A stretch of DNA of 64,000 bases, taken from the NCBI GenBank assembly GCA_045586185.1, contig JAZMZV010000154.1, forward strand, positions 1 to 64,000. Direction: 5' to 3'. The DNA comes from RUG11551 sp045586185. Lineage in GTDB: Bacteria > Planctomycetota > Planctomycetia > Pirellulales > Thermoguttaceae. A program made the translations under genes and the position numbers. A model generated the notes under the pieces. It searched no databases, had not been told where the DNA came from, and worked only from the letters and a program-made list of their open reading frames with translations. Below, in pieces: positions 51,836-60,349 of the stretch; the first letter of the stretch is position 1; each line of letters opens with the position of its first letter.

Positions 51836-52265
51836 TAACAATTTTCTATATGCCATCGGAACTTTCTTAACATTCTAGCTATTTTTTCAGGAAGTCAAAT
51901 AATTAAAAGTAGTTTATATAATTAAAATAGATAGTATACAAACACTGCAACAAACTGGCAATTGATAAAAAAGCAAAAATGTTTACCGAGAGCGAATATT
52001 TACCAGAAAAAATACTTACTGTATAAAAATATATAAAATTTTTATGCAATAGATTTCATTTTTACTCGTTAGTTATATAAAGTAAAATTATGTAAATCAC
52101 TTCACGATTAGCTTGGCGCAAATCCTGTAGGATTTTATGATTTTAAGTGGCGTAAGCGGTATATTTCATTGCGTTTGCCAAGGAAACTAACTTTATTACA
52201 TTTTTGAGGTTGAGAGCGCGTTTGTTCTCTGTTGAGTATTTAGTTTAAAAAAACTGGAGAAAATC
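51836..52265. other. AT-rich lptE-lexA intergenic region
   Basis: About 430 bases, very AT-rich to 52090. Contains a small AAATCCTGTAGGATTT palindrome (52126-52141) and a GAGA-N10-TCTC inverted repeat (52212-52229), which is 36 bases before the lexA-like start and a possible operator. GGAG lies close before the ATG. No gene. Confidence 0.5.
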
Positions 52266-52853
52266 ATGCCTAAAAAGTCAAAGGCGTTGACTGCCCGTCA
52301 GCGAGAAGTTTATGAATTTATCAAACGGACAATCAAGGCTAAAGGGTATTGTCCAACCGTACGCGAGATTGGAGACGCGGTTTCTATCAATTCTCCCAAC
52401 GGCGTCATTGGGCATCTGCGCGCTCTGATCCGAAAGGGGTACATTGTTCGTCAAGCGCACATGGCTCGCTCGATTCAGCTTGCCAACTCAAAGGATTCCG
52501 GGTCAATCAGCATTGGAGCAGCCATCGAAAACAATCAGTTCATTTCAACTGAAAAAACGGCTCCAGCGGTTTTGGAAGAGGTCATTCCCGTCAGCGGAAC
52601 AATCCAGTTGGTAACGGTTAAGGACAACACCTTTAACGACGCGAAAATTGTTGCCGGCGACGTTATTGTCGTTCGTACGGACGTTCCCGCCAGCGAAGGT
52701 CAAACTGTTTTGGCAACCGCTAAATCCGGCAAACTTTCTCTGATTAAATGGGGCGCGGACGCATTAAAGAAAATTGGTCTGAACGATATTTCAGATTCTA
52801 CCAATTGCGAAGCCGTTGTCGGAATCGCCTTGGGCGTAATGCGAAAATTCTGA
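52266..52853 (+). CDS. LexA-like repressor with degenerate self-cleavage site
   Basis: A 195-residue LexA-family protein. The N-terminal winged helix is clear (LTARQREVYEFIKRTIKAKG, TVREIGDAVSINSPNGVIGH). The C-terminal peptidase-like domain keeps the fold (AGDVIVVRTDV) and the general-base lysine (Lys161 in LSLIKWG), but the nucleophilic Ser is replaced: VSGMSM of E. coli aligns with VKDNTF, giving Thr122. The Ala-Gly cleavage site aligns with Glu88-Asn89. It may therefore not be inactivated by RecA in the usual way, or may be a paralog not controlling SOS. Single gene, followed by a strong terminator. Confidence 0.88.
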   Translation: MPKKSKALTARQREVYEFIKRTIKAKGYCPTVREIGDAVSINSPNGVIGHLRALIRKGYIVRQAHMARSIQLANSKDSGSISIGAAIENNQFISTEKTAPAVLEEVIPVSGTIQLVTVKDNTFNDAKIVAGDVIVVRTDVPASEGQTVLATAKSGKLSLIKWGADALKKIGLNDISDSTNCEAVVGIALGVMRKF

Positions 52854-52880
52854 TTCGGTTACTCGCTCTAAACAAATAAA

Positions 52881-52934
52881 AAACAACGCTTTACGAAGAA
52901 ATGGATGGTTCTTCGCAAAGCGTTGTTTTGTTTT
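52881..52934. terminator. Terminator after the lexA-like gene, possibly bidirectional
   Basis: CAACGCTTTACGAAGAA pairs with TTCTTCGCAAAGCGTTG (one mismatch). T-rich on the right for the plus strand, A-rich on the left for the minus strand, so it could also serve argD. Confidence 0.85.
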
Positions 52935-52952
52935 AAAGAAAAATTTATTCTC

Positions 52953-53015
52953 GCAACTCGTAACTCGCTCCGTGGGTTAAAACCCACGGCTATTAATATT
53001 AAACCGCTACGCGGT
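52953..53015. repeat. Heptamer units plus two-hairpin unit
   Basis: CTCGCAA/CTCGTAA units (52953-52967), then hairpin CCGTGGGTT/AACCCACGG, spacer CTATTAATATT, hairpin AACCGC-TAC-GCGGTT. It is a near copy of the right half of element B2 (40896-40942), with changed stems in the second hairpin. Confidence 0.8.
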
Positions 53016-53051
53016 TTTTAAGGAACGCTGTCGCGTCTGCTTAGATAACTT

Positions 53052-54230
53052 TTACGCCTGATGGTTGACGATGACGTCTTCGAGGATATCGAGCCCTTCT
53101 TTCGCCTGATCCATGGTCAGGTTGATTGCCGGGAGCATACGAATAACGACGTTGTGCGTGCAGTTGATTAACAGTCCGCGTTCCATGCACTCTTTGACAG
53201 CGAACGCGCCTTCGACGTTGAGTTCAATGCCGATCATGGTTCCAGCGCAGCGTATGTCCTTAATCAGACTGCACTTCTGCTGCATCTGCTCCGCTCTCTG
53301 ACGGAAGTAATTCTCAATCTTTTTGGCGTTTTCGAGCAGATGTTCTTCTTCAATCATCTGGATAGTGGCAATGCCGCCAGCTGCAGCGATGGGGTTTCCG
53401 CCGAAGGTGGAAGCGTGCATTCCGCGTTTGAGGTCGTGGGCGATGTCAGCTCGCGCCAGGAACGCGCCTGCGGCGGCTCCGCCGGAAATCGCCTTGGCGA
53501 GAGACATGGAGTCGGGCGTAACGCCGAACTTCTGGTATGCGAACCAGTAGCCCGTTCGACCGCAGCCGGTCTGAACTTCGTCGAAGTGTAGCAGCAGGTC
53601 GTTTTCGTCGCAAATCTGACGCAGTCCCTGAAGGAATCCCTCTGGAGGAATGCGGATCCCGCCTTCGCCCTGAATCGGCTCGATGAAAATCGCGGCGGTT
53701 TCTTCGTCGACCAGTTCTCGAACGGAATCGAGGTCGCCAAACTTCGCGTACATGAACCCGGGAACCAACGGTCCCAGCCCGGCTTGGTACTTCGCCTGAG
53801 CCGTCGCGGTCGTCGTCGCCAGCGTTCTGCCGTGGAACGAGCCTTCAAAGGTGATGATTTTATAGCGTCCTTTGGGAACCTGGTGAAGACGGATAAACTT
53901 TATCGCCGCTTCGTTCGCTTCCGCGCCGGAGTTGCAGAAGAAGGCTTTGCCGCCAAACGAGCGTTCGGACAGCATTTCCGCCCAAATTCCCTGCTGTTCC
54001 ATGTACCAGGAGTTGGGAACGTGTACGAGCTTTTCCAGCTGATCCTGAATTGCCTTGACGACTTTCGGCGGGCAGTGCCCGAGCATGTCGCAGCCCCAGC
54101 CGGGGAAGAAGTCTATATAACGCTTGCCTTCGTCCGACCAAATGTACGAGCCTTCGCCGCGAACCAGCGTTACCGGGTATCGCGTGTAGTTTGGAATGAC
54201 GTAACGATCAAAGCGTTCAATTGTGTTCAT
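53052..54230 (-). CDS. argD: Acetylornithine aminotransferase-type class III aminotransferase
   Basis: A 392-residue PLP enzyme of the ArgD/ornithine aminotransferase group. Landmarks: CNSGAEANEAAIKFIR (99-114), SFHGRTLATTT, IEPIQGEGGIR, HFDEVQTGCGRTG and the PLP lysine in SLAKAISGG (Lys246). The short, compact sequence suits acetylornithine aminotransferase of arginine synthesis, though other omega-aminotransferases are possible. Start is the ATG at 54230, a few codons inside the longest frame. No other arg gene is adjacent. Confidence 0.88.
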   Translation of the reverse strand: MNTIERFDRYVIPNYTRYPVTLVRGEGSYIWSDEGKRYIDFFPGWGCDMLGHCPPKVVKAIQDQLEKLVHVPNSWYMEQQGIWAEMLSERSFGGKAFFCNSGAEANEAAIKFIRLHQVPKGRYKIITFEGSFHGRTLATTTATAQAKYQAGLGPLVPGFMYAKFGDLDSVRELVDEETAAIFIEPIQGEGGIRIPPEGFLQGLRQICDENDLLLHFDEVQTGCGRTGYWFAYQKFGVTPDSMSLAKAISGGAAAGAFLARADIAHDLKRGMHASTFGGNPIAAAGGIATIQMIEEEHLLENAKKIENYFRQRAEQMQQKCSLIKDIRCAGTMIGIELNVEGAFAVKECMERGLLINCTHNVVIRMLPAINLTMDQAKEGLDILEDVIVNHQA

Positions 54231-54257
54231 GTTCGTAAAAGTCAAAAAGAGTAAATG

Positions 54258-54336
54258 GATAACAAAAAAAACGGAAAGTGAAAAGCGAGAGGCAACTTGT
54301 TATAAGTATTCTCGCTTCTCACTTCCCGTTTTATGA
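54258..54336 (-). terminator. Strong terminator downstream of rpsI
   Basis: AACGGAAAGTGAAAAGCGAGA (54269-54290) pairs with TCTCGCTTCTCACTTCCCGTT (54310-54330). Read on the minus strand it runs into TTTTTTTT. It separates the ribosomal operon from argD. Confidence 0.88.
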
Positions 54337-54431
54337 CGTCAGACCGCAGTCTCGATGAGCGTAAAAAAGGGGATTTCTAATAATTGCTTTCGATGTCAGG
54401 CGACGGGATTTTTTTCGTCCGCACAGAGGAG

Positions 54432-54468
54432 AAAAGCCCCAGTATTAAACATACGAGTGGGCTTTTCG
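54432..54468 (-). terminator. First terminator of the rplM-rpsI operon
   Basis: AAAAGCCC and GGGCTTTT with an inner AGTAT/ATAC pairing; about 60 bases after the rpsI stop. A second terminator follows at 54258-54336. Confidence 0.7.
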
Positions 54469-54528
54469 ACTCAAAGCGGAAGGAAAAAAGAACTAGCATG
54501 ACACGAAATTGAATTATTAGAAGTTCCC

Positions 54529-54948
54529 TTATCGCTTGGAGAACTGAGTCGCACGACGGGCTTTTCGCAGACCGTACTTCTTGCGTTCCTTTTCTCGACC
54601 GTCTCGGGTGAGGAGGCTCTTTTCGCGGAGAACCTGTTCGGTTTCCGGATCGAACGCTTTCAGAGCGCGGGCGATAGCCAACTTGCAGGCGTCTGCCTGA
54701 CCGGTGATTCCGCCGCCTTCGACGCGAATGATGACGTCAACGGATTCGGCTTTTTCGGTTGCCAGCAAGGGAGCCATGACGGCGTTGACATGCTGTTCAA
54801 TTTTGAAGAAGTCGTTGAGCGAACGTTTGTTGATGGAGATCTGACCTTTACCGGCGCGGACGCGGGCGCGGGCGATGGAGGACTTGCGGCGTCCGGTTCC
54901 CAGAGCGTCGTTGAGTCCGTTGCCTTCGATAACTACTCTATCAGCCAT
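54529..54948 (-). CDS. rpsI: 30S ribosomal protein S9
   Basis: A 139-residue S9. It has LGTGRRKSSIARARVRAGKG near the N-terminus, GGGITGQADACKLAIARAL in the middle, and the invariant basic tail YGLRKARRATQFSKR whose last residues contact P-site tRNA. It follows rplM by 43 bases in the universal L13-S9 order. Confidence 0.98.
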   Translation of the reverse strand: MADRVVIEGNGLNDALGTGRRKSSIARARVRAGKGQISINKRSLNDFFKIEQHVNAVMAPLLATEKAESVDVIIRVEGGGITGQADACKLAIARALKAFDPETEQVLREKSLLTRDGREKERKKYGLRKARRATQFSKR

Positions 54949-54991
54949 AATTATTTAACCTTTCGTATTTGTTATTAAAAGTAACAGAGCG

Positions 54992-55441
54992 TTATTTGGC
55001 TCCCAGATTAACCAATTCCGGATTCTGCGCCTGATGCGGGTGTTCCGGACCAACGTATAACTTCAGCTTTTCGAGCATTTTGCGGCCGAGCTTGTTTTTC
55101 GGAAGCATGCGTCGAACAGCGTCGTACAGAATTTGCGTGGGGTGTTGTTCCAGGCGAGTGGCGGCGTTAACGCTGCGGAGACGCGGATAGCCCGTGTACC
55201 ATGTGTAGCGTTTCTGTTCCCATTTTTTGCCGGAGAACTTAACCTTTTCAACATTGACGACAACAACGTATTCGCCAGTGTCGACGCCCGGGGTGAAGGT
55301 GGGTTTGTGCTTGCCCATCAGCCGGACAGCAATATCGCGAGCCAAACGACCAACGACTTTATCAGTCGCGTCGGTTACGACCCATTTATGCTCAACCTCA
55401 AGAGGTTTCGCCCAATAAGTTTTATTCATTGATGCGTTCAT
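54992..55441 (-). CDS. rplM: 50S ribosomal protein L13
   Basis: A 149-residue L13 with HKWVVTDATDKVVGRLARDI, LMGKHKPTFTPGVDTGEYVV and RMLPKNKLGRKMLEKLKLY. I use the ATG at 55441 (MNASMNKTYW), which has AAGG nine bases upstream; the ATG at 55429 is the alternative. The 205 bases between the predicted transcription start and this ATG form a structured leader. Confidence 0.97.
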   Translation of the reverse strand: MNASMNKTYWAKPLEVEHKWVVTDATDKVVGRLARDIAVRLMGKHKPTFTPGVDTGEYVVVVNVEKVKFSGKKWEQKRYTWYTGYPRLRSVNAATRLEQHPTQILYDAVRRMLPKNKLGRKMLEKLKLYVGPEHPHQAQNPELVNLGAK

Positions 55442-55646
55442 TGAACTGTACCTTGAATAATTGTTAAAATGAAATATAATAAACACAAACGTCTGGAAAC
55501 GATTCCTCAGACGCCGGCTGAAAGTCGTCTTTCCCCTGGACTTCTAACAACCTGGCGCTTTATACCGCGGCGGCTCTCACAATCTGAAATCGGACGATTT
55601 CAGAGGCTGAACGGGCAGAACCGGAACTCCGCCGTATAAAACATTA
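55442..55646 (-). promoter_or_regulatory. Structured leader of the rplM-rpsI mRNA
   Basis: A perfect hairpin CTGAAATCG-GA-CGATTTCAG (55584-55603) is enclosed by a longer pairing of TTTATACCGCGGCGG with CCGCCGTATAAA (about 55559-55640). This is a plausible binding site for L13 or S9 feedback control; I do not match it to a specific known leader family. Confidence 0.55.
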
Positions 55647-55652
55647 GGGCAG

Positions 55653-55680
55653 ATTATACAACGATTCTCTATTTTTGCAA
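55653..55680 (-). promoter_or_regulatory. Promoter of the rplM-rpsI operon
   Basis: On the minus strand TTGCAA (55680-55675), 16 bases, TATAAT (55658-55653). Confidence 0.72.
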
Positions 55681-55698
55681 GGGGGAGGGGGAAAAATT

Positions 55699-55738
55699 TA
55701 GGGAACAGGAAACAGGAAATGGGGAGTTAGGAGACTCG
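55699..55738. repeat. Degenerate heptamer array
   Basis: GGGAACA, GGAAACA, GGAAATG, GGGAGTTA-type units between the two divergent promoters. Confidence 0.55.
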
Positions 55739-55751
55739 CGCCAATTACCAC

Positions 55752-55779
55752 TTGACGAATTGTTATTGCAGATTATAAT
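55752..55779 (+). promoter_or_regulatory. Promoter of the SHD1/TPR/zinc-finger gene
   Basis: TTGACG (55752-55757), 16 bases, TATAAT (55774-55779). Start predicted about 75 bases before the ATG, which has GAGGAG upstream. Confidence 0.72.
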
Positions 55780-55861
55780 TAATTATGTCAAATATTTTGA
55801 ATAACATTATTGTCAATAATAATCGTTAAATTGTTCATTTCTTAAATCAGAGGAGTGAAGA

Positions 55862-57157
55862 ATGAATAAGTTTTTACCTTTTGTTGTTTTCGTTTTATTT
55901 GCTGTCGTCTTTGCTGATATGGTTCAAGGACGCACCTGGACGGACGCCAAAGGAAAAAAAGTTACAGCCGATTTCGTAAGTCTTATTCAAGACGGCGAGC
56001 CAAAGGTTAAACTTCAAACGCCGTCCGGGAAGATGATCGTTGCGCCTTTGAGAAACTTCTCGAAAGAGGATCAGGAATATATTCAGAGTCTTGGCTCTAA
56101 ATCCGCTGTCGCTCAGCCGACGCAAAGCGATACTCGCAGCGCGGTCTTTTCTGCCGTCAAAAATTTTGATATTGACAGCCGCGAAGCGTACGACGCCATA
56201 ATTGAAGTTCGTAACAACGACCCGACAAAGCTGGAACCGGATTACACCTTGGCGCTGATATTTATCTTTAAAAAGAAAGACTATTTACACGCTCAGCAGC
56301 ATTTTACTCGCTGTTTGAGAATCAGTCCTGACAACCCCAGCGTTCTTCTGAATATGGGTACGTTATGCGTGTTACAGGAAAAGTATCCGGAAGCGTTCGC
56401 GCATTATCAAAAAGCATACGTTTTGGGAGGCGCGAATCCAGCTCTTAAACACAACCTTCATAAACTGATTATTGAGTCCAATTCTCGCAATATTTTTATT
56501 CCTCCCAATGTTCAAAGCCGAATTTCGGAACTGGCAAGCAAAGTAACTCAGCAAGACAAAACCCCGTTCAATCCCAAACAGGGCTGGATGTTTGAAAAGT
56601 GCCCTGAGGGAACGGCACAGGAAATGTTCAAATGTACATGGTTTCAAATCGACGGTTATCAGCCGTACGAATTCCCCATTTGCGTGAAATGCAAAGGAAC
56701 TGGTAAGGTGGATTGTCCCAATAAAAACTGTTCCGGCGGAAAAGCGACGATTTATGTAACAAAAACCCAACGACATCACAACGGCGGGAAAGTTACGACG
56801 CAAGTCCCTCAAACAGTTATATGCAACGTTTGCAAGGGGAAAAACTTTGTACCGTGTCCGGTATGTCAGGGAACCGGGTTGGAATATCATCAGGTATTGG
56901 TAGACGAGAATCCTCAACCCAAAGCTCAAACCGAGAAGCCTAACGCTGGCGGACAAGTCAAGCCGGAGCAGAACGCGCCGAAACCGCAGCCTCCGAAACA
57001 GGAAAACAACCCTCCGCAGCCGCCTGTATTCGATAATCGACCAGTCCGAATGGGGGTTGACGTTCAGGACTTGGAAACGCGACAGGAAGACGCTGCTGAA
57101 AGCCGTCGTTTCTTTGGTCTTGAAGACGACGATGATAAGCGCCCGCAAAAGAAATAA
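55862..57157 (+). CDS. Secreted SHD1-TPR protein with DnaJ-like zinc finger
   Basis: A 431-residue protein of unknown function. A signal peptide (1-23) precedes an SHD1-like domain (TWTDAKGKKVTADFVSLIQD, about 25-80; common in planctomycete secreted proteins), TPR helices (about 115-205) and a zinc-finger region (about 275-345) whose cysteine pairs CVKCKGTGK, CNVCKGKN and CPVCQGTG resemble the CxxCxGxG fingers of DnaJ. A Pro/Gln/Lys-rich tail follows. It has no J domain. It may bind misfolded or partner proteins in the periplasm; that is inference. Single gene with its own promoter and terminator. Confidence 0.8.
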   Translation: MNKFLPFVVFVLFAVVFADMVQGRTWTDAKGKKVTADFVSLIQDGEPKVKLQTPSGKMIVAPLRNFSKEDQEYIQSLGSKSAVAQPTQSDTRSAVFSAVKNFDIDSREAYDAIIEVRNNDPTKLEPDYTLALIFIFKKKDYLHAQQHFTRCLRISPDNPSVLLNMGTLCVLQEKYPEAFAHYQKAYVLGGANPALKHNLHKLIIESNSRNIFIPPNVQSRISELASKVTQQDKTPFNPKQGWMFEKCPEGTAQEMFKCTWFQIDGYQPYEFPICVKCKGTGKVDCPNKNCSGGKATIYVTKTQRHHNGGKVTTQVPQTVICNVCKGKNFVPCPVCQGTGLEYHQVLVDENPQPKAQTEKPNAGGQVKPEQNAPKPQPPKQENNPPQPPVFDNRPVRMGVDVQDLETRQEDAAESRRFFGLEDDDDKRPQKK

Positions 57158-57169
57158 TTGTAACAATGC

Positions 57170-57208
57170 AATAAGCGAGAAGAATTGATTTCCTCTCGCT
57201 TATTTTGT
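57170..57208 (+). terminator. Rho-independent terminator of the SHD1/TPR gene
   Basis: AATAAGCGAGA and TCTCGCTTATT form an 11-bp stem followed by TTGTTTG. It may also serve acnA in the opposite direction. Confidence 0.75.
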
Positions 57209-57241
57209 TTGTATTCTAAATTAGAATAACCGCTTTGTATT

Positions 57242-59917
57242 CTAGTTGTTGGCGAGTTTTCTCAAAACCGTCTGGAGAATGCCGCCGTTTTTGAAGTAGA
57301 CGATTTCAACCGGCGTGTCGATTCTAACTGTTACGTCGAACGTCGTCTGTTTGCCGTCAGCCGCGGTTGCTGTTACAGTTAAGTCGCATTGCGGCGTCAG
57401 GTTGGAGACGTCGCCCAGGTCGAAGGTTTCTTCACCCGTCAAGCCGAGAGACTGCCACGTCTGACCCGGTTTGAACTGTAACGGAAGAATTCCCATTCCG
57501 ACGAGGTTCGAGCGGTGAATTCGTTCAAAGCTGGCGGCGATAACAGCGCGAACGCCCAGCAGGGACGTTCCCTTAGCCGCCCAGTCCCGGCTTGACCCGG
57601 TTCCGTATTCCGCGCCCGCCAAAACGATCAGAGGAATTCCCGCCTGTTTGTATTTGACAGCGGCGTCGTAAACGGAAATCGCAGGAGCGTCTTTTCCTTC
57701 AGGCAGATAACGGCTCCAGCCGCCTTCAGTACCCGGCGCGATAAAGTTGCGAATGCGAATATTGGCAAACGTCCCGCGCGTCATAACCTTGTCCGCGCCG
57801 CGGCGGCTGCCGTAGGAATTGAATTCTTTCGGCTCGACGCCGTGCTCTTGCAGATACTTTCCAGCCGGCGAGTCCGCCTTGATGTTTCCCGCCGGGGAAA
57901 TGTGGTCAGTCGTAATCGAATCGCCCAGCGCCAGCAAAACGCGCGCGCCGTTAATCGGCTTGAGCGGTTCCGGTTGAGCGGTCATTTCCGCCAGGAACGG
58001 CGGTTCCTGAATGTAGACGCTGTCGAGATTCCAGGGGAACAAGCTGCCGGAGGGCGACTGGACGGCTTTCCATTCGTCCGAACCTTCAAAAACGTTAGCG
58101 TACGCTTTGAGGAACATGTCCGGCTGAACGGTTTGAGCTGTCAAGGCGTCAATTTCCTCTCGGGTCGGCCAGATGTCTTTGAGATAAACCGGATTCCCGT
58201 CTTTGTCGGTTCCCAGCGGATCTGTTACAAGATTGATATTGACCGTACCCGCAATCGCGTAGGCGACAACCAGAGCCGGCGAGGCGAGGAAGTTCGCTTT
58301 GACCAGCGGATTGACGCGTCCTTCAAAGTTGCGGTTGGCAGAAACAACGGCGGCGGCAACGAGGTTATTATCCGTTACCTGTTTTGCAACCGGTTCGGGA
58401 AGAGGACCGGAGTTGCCGATACAGGTCAGGCAGCCGTACCCGACCGTCTGGAATCCCAGCGCGTTAAAGGCGTCCATCAGCCCGGCTTTTGTCAGATAAT
58501 CTGTAACAGCTCGAGAGCCTGGTCCCAAGGAGGTCTTTACCCACGGCTTGGTTTTGAGTCCTTTTTCCACAGCTTTTTTCGCCAGCAACCCCGCGCCGAG
58601 CATGACAGACGGGCTGGACGTGTTGGTGCAGGACGTAATCGCCGCGATTGTAACGCAGCCGTGTCCAAGCTGCGTTTCGTTCGACTCGATTCTGGCGGCA
58701 TCCGCTTCGTCCAGGCCGAAACCGCGTTCTGTGACAGGAGCAGTCAGCGCGGCTTTGAACGTCGATTGCATGTCGGACAGAAGAACTTTGTCCTGCGGAC
58801 GTTTCGGTCCCGCCAGACACGGTTCGACGGTTGACAAATCGAGCGTTACAATTTTCGTATACTGCGGCGTCGGCGCGTCCGGCAATCGGAACAGTTTTTG
58901 CTCTTTCGTATAGGCTTCCACAAAGGCGACTTCTTCTTCGCTGCGCCCCGTCTGACGGAGGAACTCAATCGTCTTTTCGTCCGTCGGAAAGAATCCCATC
59001 GTGGCGCCGTATTCCGGTCCCATGTTGGCGATAACGGCGCGATCCGCTAATTTCATGGACTGAACGCCTTCGCCGAAGAATTCAACGAACTTGCCGACAA
59101 CGCCGACTTTTCGTAACAAATTGGTAATCGTCAGAACAACGTCCGTCGCGGTAATTTCCGGTCGTAACGCGCCTGTCAGTTCAACGCCGACGACTTCCGG
59201 CAAGAGCATGTACAGCGGCTGACCGAGCATGACGGCTTCCGCTTCAATGCCGCCGACGCCCCAGCCCAATACGCCAAGTCCGTTAATCATAACAGTGTGA
59301 CTGTCCGTGCCGACGACTGTGTCAACCACTGCGACGTTTTCGCCGTTAATCGGCTTGACGAACACGCCTTTGGCGAGGTATTCCAGATTGACCTGATGAA
59401 TGATTCCCGACGACGGCGGGACGATGCGGAAATTCTGGAACGCCTGCTGACCCCAGCGCAGGAACTCGTACCGCTCTTTGTTGCGGTGAAACTCGATTTT
59501 CAGGTTGTCCTGCAAGGCAGTGTCCGTTCCAAAACAGTCGGTCTGAACGGAATGGTCGATAACCAGGTCAACGGGAACAAGCGGATTGATTTTATCGGGA
59601 TTCCCGCCCAAACGATTCATCGCGTTTCTCATCGCGGCAAGGTCGACAACGCACGGAACGCCCGTAAAGTCCTGAAGAATCACCCGCGCCGGCTTGAACG
59701 GAATTTCCATCGGCGTAAATCCGGGCTTCCACGACGCGATATTGAGAACGTCTTTTTCCGTAACTTCGAAATTGTCACAGTTTCTCAACGCGTTTTCCAA
59801 AAGAATGCGAATCGAATACGGCAGAGCGTCAATATTGACGTCTAAGGAATCAAGACGATAAATTGTTGCCGTTGTCTTGCCAACGGTCAAGGTGGATTTG
59901 CTGTTAGTATAAGGCAT
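57242..59917 (-). CDS. acnA: Aconitate hydratase A
   Basis: An 891-residue 4Fe-4S enzyme isomerising citrate and isocitrate. The cluster cysteines lie in AITSCTNTSSPSVM and YGCLTCIGNSGP. Other hallmarks are VVGTDSHTVMINGLGVLGWG and, in the swivel domain, EYGTGSSRDWAAKGT. Full length for the AcnA/IRP1 type. Start is the ATG at 59917 (MPYTNSKSTL); the longer frame begins at a non-ATG codon. It is transcribed alone, convergent with the SHD1/TPR gene. A TATAAT on the minus strand (59974-59969) may be its -10 box. Confidence 0.97.
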   Translation of the reverse strand: MPYTNSKSTLTVGKTTATIYRLDSLDVNIDALPYSIRILLENALRNCDNFEVTEKDVLNIASWKPGFTPMEIPFKPARVILQDFTGVPCVVDLAAMRNAMNRLGGNPDKINPLVPVDLVIDHSVQTDCFGTDTALQDNLKIEFHRNKERYEFLRWGQQAFQNFRIVPPSSGIIHQVNLEYLAKGVFVKPINGENVAVVDTVVGTDSHTVMINGLGVLGWGVGGIEAEAVMLGQPLYMLLPEVVGVELTGALRPEITATDVVLTITNLLRKVGVVGKFVEFFGEGVQSMKLADRAVIANMGPEYGATMGFFPTDEKTIEFLRQTGRSEEEVAFVEAYTKEQKLFRLPDAPTPQYTKIVTLDLSTVEPCLAGPKRPQDKVLLSDMQSTFKAALTAPVTERGFGLDEADAARIESNETQLGHGCVTIAAITSCTNTSSPSVMLGAGLLAKKAVEKGLKTKPWVKTSLGPGSRAVTDYLTKAGLMDAFNALGFQTVGYGCLTCIGNSGPLPEPVAKQVTDNNLVAAAVVSANRNFEGRVNPLVKANFLASPALVVAYAIAGTVNINLVTDPLGTDKDGNPVYLKDIWPTREEIDALTAQTVQPDMFLKAYANVFEGSDEWKAVQSPSGSLFPWNLDSVYIQEPPFLAEMTAQPEPLKPINGARVLLALGDSITTDHISPAGNIKADSPAGKYLQEHGVEPKEFNSYGSRRGADKVMTRGTFANIRIRNFIAPGTEGGWSRYLPEGKDAPAISVYDAAVKYKQAGIPLIVLAGAEYGTGSSRDWAAKGTSLLGVRAVIAASFERIHRSNLVGMGILPLQFKPGQTWQSLGLTGEETFDLGDVSNLTPQCDLTVTATAADGKQTTFDVTVRIDTPVEIVYFKNGGILQTVLRKLANN

Positions 59918-60052
59918 GGCAGGATTTGTGGGTAAAATGTACCTAACATAGTAAAACGACGTTTTATTATTATACAGCAAAACCGTTAATCTGGAATAGG
60001 GAGGGGGAAAGTGAAGAATGAGAGTTTTGACAGCGGTTTGCGGTTGCGTTGT

Positions 60053-60334
60053 TCAAACTGCCGTGTTCTTCGGCGTTCTGCCGTTTTTCCAGTCGTAATA
60101 GTAGCAAAGAAACATATCGGTTGCGACCATCGAGGCGTCGATGATGTACAACGCTACAACCCAGTCCCAGGAATAGAGATATTTATGGATAATCCCGGCG
60201 ATATAGCCAATCACGACAAGCCACAAAAAGAAATAGCTTTTCGTGCCGGAGGTTTTGAATCTGTACGTTTTGGCGATCGAGAAGGGCCACGATGCGCCAA
60301 AACAGATCAGCATGATAATTTCAAATACGCTCAT
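60053..60334 (-). CDS. Small membrane protein, 93 residues
   Basis: A 93-residue protein with about three membrane helices (1-18, 32-52, 58-80). The opening IIMLICFGASWPFSIAKTYR and the following WLVVIGYIAGIIHK match a small conserved membrane family I recall from anaerobic bacteria, without known function. It starts 15 bases after the pyrB stop, so it is probably cotranscribed. A Lys/Asn-rich cytoplasmic tail ends it. Confidence 0.7.
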   Translation of the reverse strand: MSVFEIIMLICFGASWPFSIAKTYRFKTSGTKSYFFLWLVVIGYIAGIIHKYLYSWDWVVALYIIDASMVATDMFLCYYYDWKNGRTPKNTAV

Positions 60335-60349
60335 TTGATTGCCGGGCTT

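Noticed and set aside
57842..58834. A 330-codon plus-strand ORF opposite acnA
   Set aside because: Shadow of the strongly biased aconitase codons; rich in Arg and Val, no domain.
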